Of a stretch of 64,000 nucleotides of DNA, positions 16,997 to 25,679 are shown piece after piece (the stretch's first letter is position 1; each line of letters opens with the position of its first letter). The translations under genes were made by a program, and so were the position numbers. The stretch comes from Mucilaginibacter phenanthrenivorans (GTDB taxonomy: Bacteria > Bacteroidota > Bacteroidia > Sphingobacteriales > Sphingobacteriaceae): positions 62,001 through 126,000 of the forward strand of contig NZ_JAHVAP010000010.1 in NCBI RefSeq assembly GCF_024721155.1. The letters run 5' to 3'. The notes under the pieces were generated by a model. It was not told where the DNA came from. It saw only the letters and a program-made list of their open reading frames with translations, and did not search any database.

Positions 16997-18370
16997 ATGA
17001 AACAAAAAAATAGAAGCCTTTTACGCACCGCGCTGATCATCGCAGCGGTGATCATGACCGGCAGCCTGACCTGCCAAAAATACCTTGAGGCGCGGCCCGA
17101 CAAAAAACAGGTGGTGCCCGCAACCCTGCAGGACCTGCAGGCGCTGCTGGACAACGTAGCTGTCATGAACCGCAACTATCCCAATTACGGGGAGGGTGCT
17201 GCGGATAACTATTACCTTACCGCGAGTGATTTCGGTGCGCTGTCCCTGAACGAGGACCGGAACCTGTATACCTGGAAGCCGGATGGGATCATCATAACAA
17301 GCCAGTGGCTCTCGCCTTATAAGGTGGTGTATTATGCCAACCAGGTGCTGGAAAGTCTCGGCGAAAACGGGCTCGCTGCTGCTGCTGGCGGCCCGGCAAT
17401 AAAAGGGGCGGCGTTCTTTTTTCGCGGTTATGCCTTTTTACAGGTGGCGGGGATCTTTTCGCCTGCCTATAACCCGGCTACGGCGGATCGGGATTTGGGT
17501 GTCCCGCTGCGGCTGACTGCGGATTTTAACCCGCGATCGGTTCGTGCCAGCAATGCGCAGACCTATAACCAGGTCGTTTCCGACCTGAGGCAGGCGGCGG
17601 CCCTGTTGCCGTTAACCAGCACTGTACCCAGCCGCCCGAACCGCGTGGCGGCTTATGCGGCACTTTCCCGTGTGCTGTTGCTGATGGGCGACTATAAAAG
17701 TGCCGGGCTGTACGCCGATTCCTGTCTTGCCGCAGGGGCAAAGCTGCTGGACTTCAACGGCCTGAAACCCACTGCTGCGAACCCGATCAGCCGCTTTAAT
17801 GCGGAGGTGCTGTTTTATGCCATGGCGATCGGTGCGAATACCATGTACCCTGCGACCTGTAAGGTGGATTCTGCGCTTTACTTGTCCTATGCGGCGAACG
17901 ACCTGCGCAAGACCATCTTTTTTAAAAGCAACGGTAACGGCACTTATGCCTTTAAGGGAAATTATGATGGGGTGCAAAGTGCTACGCTGTTTTCGGGGCC
18001 GGCCACTGATGAGGTTTACCTCAATGCGGCGGAATGCCAGGCGCGGCTGGGGGAGACCGGCAAGGCCATGGACCTGCTCAATACGCTGCTGAAAACCCGG
18101 TACCGGGTTGGGACTTTTGTGCCGCTTTCGGCGGGCAGCGCGGATGCGGCCCTGGTATTGGTCTTAACGGAGCGGCGAAAGGAACTGCTTTTCCGGGGGC
18201 TGCGCTGGGCGGACCTGAAGCGGCTGAATTTGGATGAGCGCTTCAGGACCACGCTGCAGCGTAATGTGGCTGGGACGGTTTATACGCTACCGCCGGGCGA
18301 CCTGCGCTATCAGCTGCTGATCCCGGAGGAGGTGATCAGCCAGAGCGGGATCGCGCAAAACCCGCGGTAA
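16997..18370 (+). CDS. susD: SusD/RagB-type surface lipoprotein
   Basis: A 457-residue lipoprotein with a hydrophobic N-terminus and lipobox Cys26 (GSLTC). SusD landmarks are present: a KYLEARPDKK start typical of the family, TPR-like helices in the middle (FFRGYAFLQVAG near 135-150) and a C-terminal ERRKELLFRGLRWADLKRL motif (about 393-412) that is highly characteristic. It captures substrate on the cell surface and closes SusC like a lid. It is 19 bases downstream of susC. A strong hairpin follows its stop codon. Confidence 0.9.
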   Translation: MKQKNRSLLRTALIIAAVIMTGSLTCQKYLEARPDKKQVVPATLQDLQALLDNVAVMNRNYPNYGEGAADNYYLTASDFGALSLNEDRNLYTWKPDGIIITSQWLSPYKVVYYANQVLESLGENGLAAAAGGPAIKGAAFFFRGYAFLQVAGIFSPAYNPATADRDLGVPLRLTADFNPRSVRASNAQTYNQVVSDLRQAAALLPLTSTVPSRPNRVAAYAALSRVLLLMGDYKSAGLYADSCLAAGAKLLDFNGLKPTAANPISRFNAEVLFYAMAIGANTMYPATCKVDSALYLSYAANDLRKTIFFKSNGNGTYAFKGNYDGVQSATLFSGPATDEVYLNAAECQARLGETGKAMDLLNTLLKTRYRVGTFVPLSAGSADAALVLVLTERRKELLFRGLRWADLKRLNLDERFRTTLQRNVAGTVYTLPPGDLRYQLLIPEEVISQSGIAQNPR

Positions 18371-18375
18371 AAAAA

Positions 18376-18399
18376 TAAGGGGAGTGATGGCTCCCCTTA
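18376..18399 (-). terminator. Intrinsic terminator for the DUF6520 gene
   Basis: A perfect 9-bp stem, TAAGGGGAG / CTCCCCTTA, with a 6-base loop. On the minus strand it is followed by a run of T, as expected for the gene ending at 18425. On the plus strand, the tail after the stem is A-rich, so it would stop susD transcription less efficiently. Confidence 0.8.
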
Positions 18400-18424
18400 T
18401 AAAAGATAAACAGGTGATGGTGGC

Positions 18425-18748
18425 TTAGTTCCGCAGGTCAACATTGGCCGACGGCGTATGGCTGGCCAAATCATCGTTGATCTCGCTGGCCAGGTCATCG
18501 GTGATCACCGGTTTTGAGCCGGTACCCACGGTAGCCTGGATGGCACACAGATTTGCGGTGCCGGTAGGGCAGGATGGTGAGGAAACCTGGGTATAGCTTG
18601 ATGGTGCATCGACGTTGCCGCCATTGTAGGTGAACCAGCTGATGGTCGGGCGGTTATTGGCAGCTTTTGCGGGATTGGATCCCATGAAGGCGAAGCCAAG
18701 GCCTAAGGCTAATGCGAAAACGGATAAACTGATTTTTAGATTTTTCAT
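18425..18748 (-). CDS. DUF6520-type small secreted protein
   Basis: A 107-residue protein with a clear signal peptide (MKNLKISLSVFALALGLGFA, cleavage probably after AKA at about 28-30). The mature part is short, Thr/Ser-rich and has two Cys (about 60 and 68) that could pair. This matches the DUF6520 family of small exported Bacteroidota proteins of unknown function, often found next to MauE/DoxX-type membrane proteins. It lies downstream of such a gene on the same strand, about 120 bases away. Its two Cys and the nearby TlpA oxidoreductase may be connected; that is inference. Confidence 0.7.
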   Translation of the reverse strand: MKNLKISLSVFALALGLGFAFMGSNPAKAANNRPTISWFTYNGGNVDAPSSYTQVSSPSCPTGTANLCAIQATVGTGSKPVITDDLASEINDDLASHTPSANVDLRN

Positions 18749-18869
18749 GATGATGAACGCTTTATTGGATCAAAAAACATTCAGAAAAACTTTAAGTGAT
18801 TTAAAAAAATGGTTTTTCCGGGGAGCATTCGCAGGCGCCCGGTACGCCTGTTTTCGGGTGTGCTGGCTT

Positions 18870-19298
18870 TTACGGGTGTGTCACGGCCCTCCTTTCTTTT
18901 TGTTGGATGATTATAGCGGTGATATTCAGGCAAATGAAGAGGAGGTTAAGGGCCAGGTGCACCGGCCAGGGCATCCGGCTCAGGATCCCGCCGCAGGGGC
19001 AGGGCACGTGCTGCCAGAAATGCAGCAGCGCCAGGGCAATATACCCGGAGAACAATACCAGCAGGGCCAGCGAAAGCTGCAGCCCGGCTGCCATTGTCCG
19101 GGGGAACAGCAGGAGCAGGGCGACGATCAGCTCTGCCGCCGGCAAAACATAAACCAGCACGCCGGCATCGGCGGTGGAAAATACCTGGCTGTTCAGCTGC
19201 CCGCGGAAATCGCCGAAGTTCAGCAGCTTGCTGGCGGCGGCGTATACGAACAGCAGGATCAGCAGGGAGACGGGTAATGATTTTAAGAATGTGCTCAT
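18870..19298 (-). CDS. MauE/DoxX-family membrane protein
   Basis: 142 residues from ATG at 19298. Longer in-frame starts run back over the divergent lanB gene and add a basic, non-hydrophobic extension, so they were rejected. Four transmembrane helices (about 8-26, 46-66, 72-94 and 113-133) and a CPCGG motif near 104-108 between helices 3 and 4 match MauE/DoxX-like proteins, some of which serve disulphide or electron relay in the membrane. Its partners may be the TlpA protein in the next operon and the DUF6520 peptide downstream. Confidence 0.75.
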   Translation of the reverse strand: MSTFLKSLPVSLLILLFVYAAASKLLNFGDFRGQLNSQVFSTADAGVLVYVLPAAELIVALLLLFPRTMAAGLQLSLALLVLFSGYIALALLHFWQHVPCPCGGILSRMPWPVHLALNLLFICLNITAIIIQQKERRAVTHP

Positions 19299-19358
19299 CG
19301 GCGTTGGTTTTGATGGAACAAAGTAAAGCAGCCCGGTGAGGGCAAAACAGTAGGAAAT

Positions 19359-19370
19359 GGGTATATACCC
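19359..19370. promoter_or_regulatory. Perfect 12-bp palindrome in the mauE-lanB divergent region
   Basis: GGGTATATACCC is a perfect palindrome lying 18 bases before the lanB start, in the 90-base gap between divergent genes. AAA and TTT lie one base outside on either side, so the symmetry extends to 20 bases with one mismatch pair. It is well placed for an operator or for a hairpin in the lanB leader. Confidence 0.35.
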
Positions 19371-19388
19371 TTTAGGAAGCAGGTAATT

Positions 19389-22300
19389 ATGGATCAGGAT
19401 AAATCGTTTGAGTTTTTTGATACGCTTTTTTTGAGGGCGCCCTTTTATAGTTTTGAGGATTATGCGCTGAACAGAATGCCGGAAATCCTGGCACAAGGTG
19501 CATTCCGGAATGCCTTGTGGCTGGCGAGCCCGGAGTTTTACTGTGTATTGGAGAAGAAGGATTTCGACTGGAGCAGACTGGGGCGGAAAGAACAGTTTTC
19601 CTTGTATAAATATTATAACCGGATGTCTTTCCGGCCCACGCCATTTGGCGCGTTTTCTTCTTTTTCACTGGTGGAGTGGGATGAAATGGATAGGATAAAA
19701 TTAGGCGCAGCGACGGACGCGGTACTTCATCTGTTGCCATCCAGGCAATGGAGGGAACAATATGAGCTGATGCGGCAAAATAAGGCAGCGGATTACCGTC
19801 TCCGGACGAACCCAACGTTAAACCGGGTAGGGAATACCTTCCGCTTTATCAAGTCGGTAACGTCGCCCACGGGTAAAGTAAAATTCCAAGTGAATGATAT
19901 CAAGGCAGAAAAGCTGGATATTTATATTACAGGCCTGTGCAGACATATTGCGGTAAATAAAAGTGGCATCAGCGAAAAAATAATTGAAGCGACTGGTTGT
20001 TCTTCCGGTGATGCTCGGGAATACCTGGACTTTTTGATCAGTGAACAGGTGTTTATGACCGAATTCCACGGCAGCCTGATCGTTTCCGGTTATTGGGGAA
20101 ACCCGCCGGGTGAAAAAATAAGCGATGTTGAAATGGATCCGCTTGAAAACTACTGGGGCCGGGTGGCGGAACTCTCATTAAATGTCGGTCTATGCTTACC
20201 AATGGTGTTTAATGAGTTAACCGCCTTAGATCAGGTAATGGACATTCAAACAAAGAAGTCAGTTTTTTATGCATCGCTGGAAAGAAAAGCGGCGGCCGGA
20301 GGGATAGATGAGAAAATACAAAAAGATTTGCTCGCTGCTGTGTCCCTTTTAAGGCGGATCGTCATACCTTATCCTACCCCTGCGTTAAAAGAATTTAAAG
20401 ATGCCTTTAAAGTGAAATTCGAAGGGCAGCGGGTTCCGCTGCTTCTGGCACTAGATCCGGATACGGGGATTAGCTACGGCGGGTTGTATGCTTCCGCGTT
20501 GAATAATGGATTACTGGAAGATCTGTCCTTTCCCTATCATCTTTCTTCAGTAAAACAGCTGGACTGGACACCGGTTCACCGGCTGTTTTTACGGACCTGG
20601 ATCAGGAATCCTCACCGGTCTTTTTATGAGCCGGTTGAAGTTAATGATGATGATCTTACAGATTTGGATGGCATACCTGCCGGTGCCCGGTTTCCCTCTT
20701 CTATACCTGTGATGTTCACGCGATCCGGAGACAAGATCATACTTGACAATTTGGGGGGAGCCACTGCGCTTTCCCTGATCGGGCGTTTTTCGTCATTCAG
20801 CCCGGAGGTTGAAGCGCTATGCAAGCAAGTTGTGAACGCGGAAAATGTGCTAAACCCCGGTGTTGTTTTTGCGGAAGTTCACCAGTTATCGGATACGCAC
20901 GTGGATAATGTAAACCGCAGGACGCCGCTGTATGATCATGTGATCACCATCAATACCTTTCCCGGTGATTCCCCACAGCAGGAAATTCCTTTGAACGACC
21001 TGGTGCTCTCGATACGGGAAGATGAGCTTTGGCTGGAGTCCGGCACGCTTGGAAAGCGCATTATTCCACGACTGCCGACGGCTTATAACTTTCACCACAA
21101 TGATCTCGCGATTTTTCAAATACTTTGTGACCTCCAGTTTGAAGGGTTGCAGGCTAACCTGACATTTGACCTGGAAAAACTTTTCCCTGGTTTGGACTTT
21201 TATCCAAGGGTAGCCTATAAAAATGTGGTGATCAGCCAGGCCCGGTGGCGTGTTACCGAAAAGGAGCTCAGTGAATTGTTGCTGAAACCCTTGTCTATAG
21301 GCAGGTTGCACCAGTGGCGGCAACACAGGGGGATTCCCTCATTAATTACCATGGGTCTCAGCGACCAGCAGCTTACTTTTAACCTGGTCAATGATGAAGA
21401 GTCATTGTTTTTCCTGGATTGCCTGAAGGAAAATAAAACGGTTACGCTCCGGGAATATATTCCGGCAGACCGAAAAATTACGGCACAAGGCAAAGCGCTA
21501 TCCGGGCAATTCATCGCGCTTCTTAAAAATATGCACGCGGTTTACCCCTATGGGGTTGTTGCAACCCCGGTCAAATCCGCCAGCAAACTGCAGCGTGATT
21601 TTCCGCCCGGCAGTGAATGGCTGTATTTGAAGATTTATTGTACCCCTGTGTCGGCTGATAAGTTGCTTTCCAAAGTAATTGCGCCCTTTCTGAAAGCTAA
21701 TGCTGAAAATATCGCTTTATGGTTTTTTATCCGCTACCAAGATCCTGAACCGCATATCCGTTTAAGGATAAAGAGCAAGCATACTGATGCAGGATTATTA
21801 CTTGCTGCATTAAATAAGCATCTTGGGCGAAAACAATATAAGCACCTCGTCAGGGAAACTAAAAGTGAAACCTATCAGCGGGAGATCGAACGTTACAGCT
21901 ATGAATTGATGGAAGCAGTTGAGGATTATTTTTGTGCAGGAAGTGAATTGGCAGTTACTTTCCTGAGAAACAATACTTCGCCGGCAGCCGGCAATGATTT
22001 GTCGACGTTTACGATAGTATACACGATTGCGCAGGATTTTTTGAAGGCCACCGGGGAGGTGCCGCTGTTTTTTAGGTGGCGGTCTGAAAGTTTTTTGAAG
22101 GAATTCAATGGGGAAAAGCCATTAAAGGTGAGCCTCGACAGTAAGTATCGTAAGCTCGGTAAAACATTGGAAACAGCGTTGGACAGTCCTTTAACAACGC
22201 ATCTTTTGTCCGGGCCCGAAGGAAGCCTGAAGAAACTAAGGGATCGGCTATCAATAATTTCGGACCGGTCAAAACACTGGACTGCCGAACGAAGGCTTGT

Positions 22301-22427
22301 TTTACTGGCAGATTTGATCCATATGCAGGTTAACCGCATGTTTCCGGATAAGCAGCGGGAGCACGAGGCGCTGATCTGTTATTGCCTGTACAAATATTCG
22401 ATGGCAACAGCAGCTAGGAGGAAATAA
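19389..22427 (+). CDS. lanB: Class I lanthipeptide dehydratase (LanB), full length
   Basis: A 1012-residue protein. Residues about 1-690 match the glutamylation domain, opening with FFDTLFLRAPFYSFEDY and containing YYNRMSFRPTPFGAFSSFSL near 75-95, both typical of LanB N-termini. Residues about 735-1000 match the elimination (SpaB C / thiopeptide-type) domain, with WLYLKIYC and WFFIRYQDPEPHIRLRI. Known LanB enzymes use glutamyl-tRNA to glutamylate Ser/Thr of a precursor and then eliminate glutamate to give dehydroamino acids. Both domains in one chain is the classic form, not the split form. Its likely substrate is the Thr-rich peptide encoded at 24309. No LanC cyclase lies nearby. It converges on the response regulator gene with a 2-base gap. 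Confidence 0.92.
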   Translation: MDQDKSFEFFDTLFLRAPFYSFEDYALNRMPEILAQGAFRNALWLASPEFYCVLEKKDFDWSRLGRKEQFSLYKYYNRMSFRPTPFGAFSSFSLVEWDEMDRIKLGAATDAVLHLLPSRQWREQYELMRQNKAADYRLRTNPTLNRVGNTFRFIKSVTSPTGKVKFQVNDIKAEKLDIYITGLCRHIAVNKSGISEKIIEATGCSSGDAREYLDFLISEQVFMTEFHGSLIVSGYWGNPPGEKISDVEMDPLENYWGRVAELSLNVGLCLPMVFNELTALDQVMDIQTKKSVFYASLERKAAAGGIDEKIQKDLLAAVSLLRRIVIPYPTPALKEFKDAFKVKFEGQRVPLLLALDPDTGISYGGLYASALNNGLLEDLSFPYHLSSVKQLDWTPVHRLFLRTWIRNPHRSFYEPVEVNDDDLTDLDGIPAGARFPSSIPVMFTRSGDKIILDNLGGATALSLIGRFSSFSPEVEALCKQVVNAENVLNPGVVFAEVHQLSDTHVDNVNRRTPLYDHVITINTFPGDSPQQEIPLNDLVLSIREDELWLESGTLGKRIIPRLPTAYNFHHNDLAIFQILCDLQFEGLQANLTFDLEKLFPGLDFYPRVAYKNVVISQARWRVTEKELSELLLKPLSIGRLHQWRQHRGIPSLITMGLSDQQLTFNLVNDEESLFFLDCLKENKTVTLREYIPADRKITAQGKALSGQFIALLKNMHAVYPYGVVATPVKSASKLQRDFPPGSEWLYLKIYCTPVSADKLLSKVIAPFLKANAENIALWFFIRYQDPEPHIRLRIKSKHTDAGLLLAALNKHLGRKQYKHLVRETKSETYQREIERYSYELMEAVEDYFCAGSELAVTFLRNNTSPAAGNDLSTFTIVYTIAQDFLKATGEVPLFFRWRSESFLKEFNGEKPLKVSLDSKYRKLGKTLETALDSPLTTHLLSGPEGSLKKLRDRLSIISDRSKHWTAERRLVLLADLIHMQVNRMFPDKQREHEALICYCLYKYSMATAARRK

Positions 22428-22429
22428 AG

Positions 22430-23164
22430 TTAATCTTCATTGTCTTTTTGGCTGACCAGGAAGGTTGGGTTAATCCTTCTAAAAAATTCTTCGCGGTACC
22501 CGCGGCCAATAGGTATCAGTTCTTTGTTTTCCAGTCTAATTTGTGACTGTTCTATCGCTTTAATTCGTTTCAGGTTGACGATAAAGGAACGGTGAACCCG
22601 GCAGAAATCAGTTACTGAAAGCTTTTCTTCCAGCTCAGACAAGGTGAGGTAGGTAGTGATCTTTTCGCCCGGCAAAAAGATATCGACATAGTGTAGCGAC
22701 GACTGGATATATAAGATGTCGCTAACGATGATCCGGATATATTTGCCCTTCAAGTCTCCTTTGACAAAAATGAAACCTGTTTCTTTACCGGAAGGCGCGG
22801 CGGTCGATAATCTCTCCTGTACCTTATGAATACATTTCAGAAACGCAGCGTAGGAAATTGGCTTTAGCAGGTAATCGATGGCGTTTACCTGGAACGCTTC
22901 AGGCCCGAATTCTCGGTAGGAGGTGATGAACACTACGGCGGTCTTGCCGGCAACCATGTTTGCCAGCTCCAGCCCGGACACACCGGGCATATCAATGTCA
23001 AGGAAGGTAAGCCCGGGCGGATGATCGCTGGTCAAAATATCAAGGGCGGCAACGGGATCTGTGGAAGAACCTGAGAAGGACAAGCCCGGCGTGCGGTTAA
23101 TATAATCGGCAATGATATCAATTGCATGGGATTCATCATCTACGATATAGGTAGTTAGGTTCAT
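22430..23164 (-). CDS. LytTR response regulator
   Basis: A 244-residue protein. The receiver domain (1-120) has the acidic pocket, phospho-acceptor Asp in TFLDIDMPG (near residue 53-56), the Thr/Ser switch (VVFITSY) and Lys in YLLKPIS. The LytTR DNA-binding domain covers about 140-240, with VHRSFIVNLKRIKAIE. It starts 4 bases inside the histidine kinase gene. LytTR proteins bind paired direct repeats; the divergent precursor gene about 1.1 kb away is the obvious target. Confidence 0.92.
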   Translation of the reverse strand: MNLTTYIVDDESHAIDIIADYINRTPGLSFSGSSTDPVAALDILTSDHPPGLTFLDIDMPGVSGLELANMVAGKTAVVFITSYREFGPEAFQVNAIDYLLKPISYAAFLKCIHKVQERLSTAAPSGKETGFIFVKGDLKGKYIRIIVSDILYIQSSLHYVDIFLPGEKITTYLTLSELEEKLSVTDFCRVHRSFIVNLKRIKAIEQSQIRLENKELIPIGRGYREEFFRRINPTFLVSQKDNED

Positions 23165-24216
23165 AACTGCAGCGTTAGTTCACTTTCATAAATTTCGTCC
23201 GTTTGATTGACGGCCAGTTTGTAATCCGGTCCATAAGCGTAGTTGAGCCGGATCTTTATATTTTCAATGCCGATACTTTTTATCCTTTCTACAGGCGGCT
23301 GCGGCCTTTTGTGATTAAAGGTATAAAATTTAAGTTCGCCATGGTCTTTAACGGTTAATTTGATAATTGCCTGCTTTTTGCTCAAATCGCCATGTTTGAA
23401 AAGGTTTTCTGTTAGGGTCATCAATACCAGCGGAATGATCTTATGTTCAGCAAGGCCTCCTTCTGTAAGATAGGAAATGTCGAGCGGATAGATCAAATTT
23501 TCAATTTGTTCGGCTTCTTTTTCCAGGTTGATTTTACCATCGGCATCGGTTTCCTCCAATGAATAGCGCATGATGTCAGAAAGCAATATGATATTTTCCG
23601 CTGCTTCACGTGAAAGCTTGTAAACGCTGCTGTGAATAAAGTTGAGGGAATTAAAAAGCAGATGGGGATTGATCTGTTGCTGCAGGTAGGCATTTTGCGA
23701 CCTGGCTAATTTAATTTCAAGGTCGGCTGTTTCCCTGGCATTCTTTAGGCTTTTTATTTCAGCAGCATCTGCTTTTTTCTGATAATTGTTTATATTATTA
23801 ATTGCCCAATATAAAGTTCCAAATGCGGCAAAATATATAATTCTTAGTAAATCCAGCATGGCCATTGCCTTTATACCCTCAAGTTTTAAACCCCGAATAG
23901 CAGAAAAGTTAGTAAACTTTAAATCCGCTATCATTTTAATAATTAAAAACAAAACGATTTCTGAGAGTAAAAAAACGATCAGCTTAACGAAGTTCGGTCT
24001 TGGTATACTTAGTGTTAGTGTAAGTATCCAAACCTGGCAATAAAACAATCCAACATTACAGCCATAGTAAAACAAATATATGGGCAGTGATGGCAGTCTC
24101 TTTGTCATATAATAGAGTGAAAACAATTCATAAACCATATATAAAATCCAAAAAATGGAATGATTAACAATTACTCTCAAATTCATACGACGTCCAAAAT
24201 CTTTTATAAAATTCAT
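23161..24216 (-). CDS. LytS/YehU-type membrane histidine kinase
   Basis: A 351-residue protein. Four hydrophobic segments lie in the first 150 residues, followed by a coiled coil (about 155-185). The His-kinase (pfam06580 type) motif is QQQINPHLLFNSLNFI with the phospho-accepting His near 197, and an N-box LTENLFKHG lies near 275. The final G-boxes are compact, as in this family. It senses a signal at the membrane and phosphorylates the adjacent LytTR regulator; the 4-base overlap supports that pairing. Such systems often control peptide production by autoinduction, which is inferred here. It is divergent from the precursor gene. Confidence 0.9.
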   Translation of the reverse strand: MNFIKDFGRRMNLRVIVNHSIFWILYMVYELFSLYYMTKRLPSLPIYLFYYGCNVGLFYCQVWILTLTLSIPRPNFVKLIVFLLSEIVLFLIIKMIADLKFTNFSAIRGLKLEGIKAMAMLDLLRIIYFAAFGTLYWAINNINNYQKKADAAEIKSLKNARETADLEIKLARSQNAYLQQQINPHLLFNSLNFIHSSVYKLSREAAENIILLSDIMRYSLEETDADGKINLEKEAEQIENLIYPLDISYLTEGGLAEHKIIPLVLMTLTENLFKHGDLSKKQAIIKLTVKDHGELKFYTFNHKRPQPPVERIKSIGIENIKIRLNYAYGPDYKLAVNQTDEIYESELTLQL

Positions 24217-24308
24217 AAATAAGAAATTTAGTGTATCTGATCGTGCTGTTTAGGTAAGAAATTCTCTTTCAAAAATTTAATACGATAATATAGTAAAAAT
24301 TATATAAC
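24217..24308. promoter_or_regulatory. Divergent promoter region with a 9-bp direct repeat
   Basis: The AT-rich gap between the kinase and the lanthipeptide precursor. TAAGAAATT occurs twice in direct orientation, at 24220-24228 and 24255-24263, 35 bases apart. LytTR proteins recognise direct repeats of about this length, although usually closer together (about two helical turns). A LytTR operator is possible but not established. Confidence 0.3.
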
Positions 24309-24470
24309 ATGAAAAATTTAAAGCTTTCTAAAACTTCTGTCAATTCGCTTTACTGTTTAAAGGGATTTAATTATTTGCCAACGGAAACCACCACCACAGT
24401 GACCTCGCAAGGTGATCCTACAAACACATGTACGACATTGTTAACAACTACCCACTATGCACCAAGGTAA
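24309..24470 (+). CDS. Candidate class I lanthipeptide precursor, Thr-rich
   Basis: A 53-residue peptide. The leader-like start MKNLKLSKTSVNSL resembles the MKxLKLxK leaders of Bacteroidota class I lanthipeptides. The last 29 residues hold 13 Thr and 1 Ser, including a TETTTT run and TLLTTTH, but only one Cys (Cys41); the other Cys (16) lies in the presumed leader. LanB would convert many of the Thr to dehydrobutyrine, while at most one (methyl)lanthionine ring could form. It is divergent from the LytTR two-component genes and about 1.9 kb from lanB. No double-Gly or obvious protease site is seen; the leader end is uncertain, perhaps near KGFNYLP. Confidence 0.72.
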   Translation: MKNLKLSKTSVNSLYCLKGFNYLPTETTTTVTSQGDPTNTCTTLLTTTHYAPR

Positions 24471-24494
24471 CTCCTGTAATTAAATTCAACGATT

Positions 24495-25679
24495 TTGCTT
24501 ATTAACGAGTTATCGGCCGGAGAAGAAATTTTGGACACGTTTGCAAGGGCGGGTATGGGCGAAATTATGCAACCACCCGAAGTGGTAAGTCAGCAAATCA
24601 ACGATTTTAAAAGTTTATGCGCCAAAGCCCGGGAAGCCTGGGCTTTGGCTGTTTTTTCCGGCGCCGGCCGCCCATCGCTGGAACGGTATTTTACCTATCA
24701 CCTACAGCTATTATCCGACCTTTTGGGCAAAGTGAACGCTATGCCGGTTTACACTTTTGAAGCTTGCGATTGTTCGCCGCAGGAAACATCAAACGAGATA
24801 CTTCAAAAAGAGTTAAATGATTTGACTGGGCATCTGTTGCATTTTTTCAGGGGCTACCCGGACAAAACCATTCCCGCACCGCTAATTTACATTCGTAAGC
24901 AGGTTAAGACATTAGCGGCCGATATAGCAAGTATCATGCAGTCTTTGACGTTGAGCGCTTTACCTGGTCCGCTACATTCTGTTGTTGCTACCTACCTGAA
25001 GGAAATGAGCAGCCCCCTGTTGGCATGCACTTTCGGGGAGCTGCTGTATTTTGAAAAGTTTATCGTTGGGATGAAGGGGCGGCTGGAGACAGTCAGCTCC
25101 TTTGTCGACGGGCTCATTGACCTGGAATTCAACCACGTGGAAATACTTAGTTGGCTCCATGAAGAAACCATGCGCTCCATGACGCATATGCCTGTCGAAA
25201 CAAAAATTGCGGCAATTAAAAAAAAGGCGGGATTATTGCACCGATGTCACGTGGGGAATAAAGAAGTTTATGATCGCTTCCTGCCACCGCTGACGCAAAT
25301 GCTCGCCAATTGGCTGGACGAAGAAGAAAAAGCATTTAAATTTTCAAATCCCGAACAAATACCGGTTTGTTATCCTGTCCTGGAAAAAATGGGTCTCAGT
25401 TTACCGGTTGCGCACCTGGCTTGCCTGGTTAGGTTGTTTGTTAAGGAAAACCTTACGGGCGCAACGCCGCTAACCGAAATTTTCAAATTCGTTTGTATGG
25501 CATTCAGCACCAAACGGGCGGAGTCACTTTCCATCGGCGGGATGAGTAAAGCCTATTACAGCATCAGCCAGGTTACCGCCGCCGAGGTAAAGCATTTGCT
25601 TGCAAAAATGATTAATCGCATTAACCATGACTATTTCCCGGCATTGGCTGCAATAAGTGTACTAATTTATGCCTGCTGA
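24495..25679 (+). CDS. Unknown helical protein downstream of the precursor
   Basis: Up to 394 residues from TTG at 24495; ATG at 24555 would give 374. Almost entirely helical, without signal peptide or membrane helices. A C-terminal segment SIGGMSKAYYSISQVTAAEV (about 340-360) resembles a motif I have seen in uncharacterised Bacteroidota proteins, but I cannot name the family. It lies 24 bases after the precursor gene on the same strand, so it may be co-transcribed. It is not a LanC: the WCxG and HG zinc-binding motifs of cyclases are absent. Confidence 0.55.
   Translation: MLINELSAGEEILDTFARAGMGEIMQPPEVVSQQINDFKSLCAKAREAWALAVFSGAGRPSLERYFTYHLQLLSDLLGKVNAMPVYTFEACDCSPQETSNEILQKELNDLTGHLLHFFRGYPDKTIPAPLIYIRKQVKTLAADIASIMQSLTLSALPGPLHSVVATYLKEMSSPLLACTFGELLYFEKFIVGMKGRLETVSSFVDGLIDLEFNHVEILSWLHEETMRSMTHMPVETKIAAIKKKAGLLHRCHVGNKEVYDRFLPPLTQMLANWLDEEEKAFKFSNPEQIPVCYPVLEKMGLSLPVAHLACLVRLFVKENLTGATPLTEIFKFVCMAFSTKRAESLSIGGMSKAYYSISQVTAAEVKHLLAKMINRINHDYFPALAAISVLIYAC

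Noticed and set aside
18870..19496. Longer start for the MauE/DoxX gene
   Set aside because: It would add a basic, non-hydrophobic extension overlapping lanB; ATG at 19298 begins the first membrane helix.
24495..25679. LanC-type cyclase
   Set aside because: The zinc-binding WCxG and HG motifs and the barrel repeat pattern are missing.
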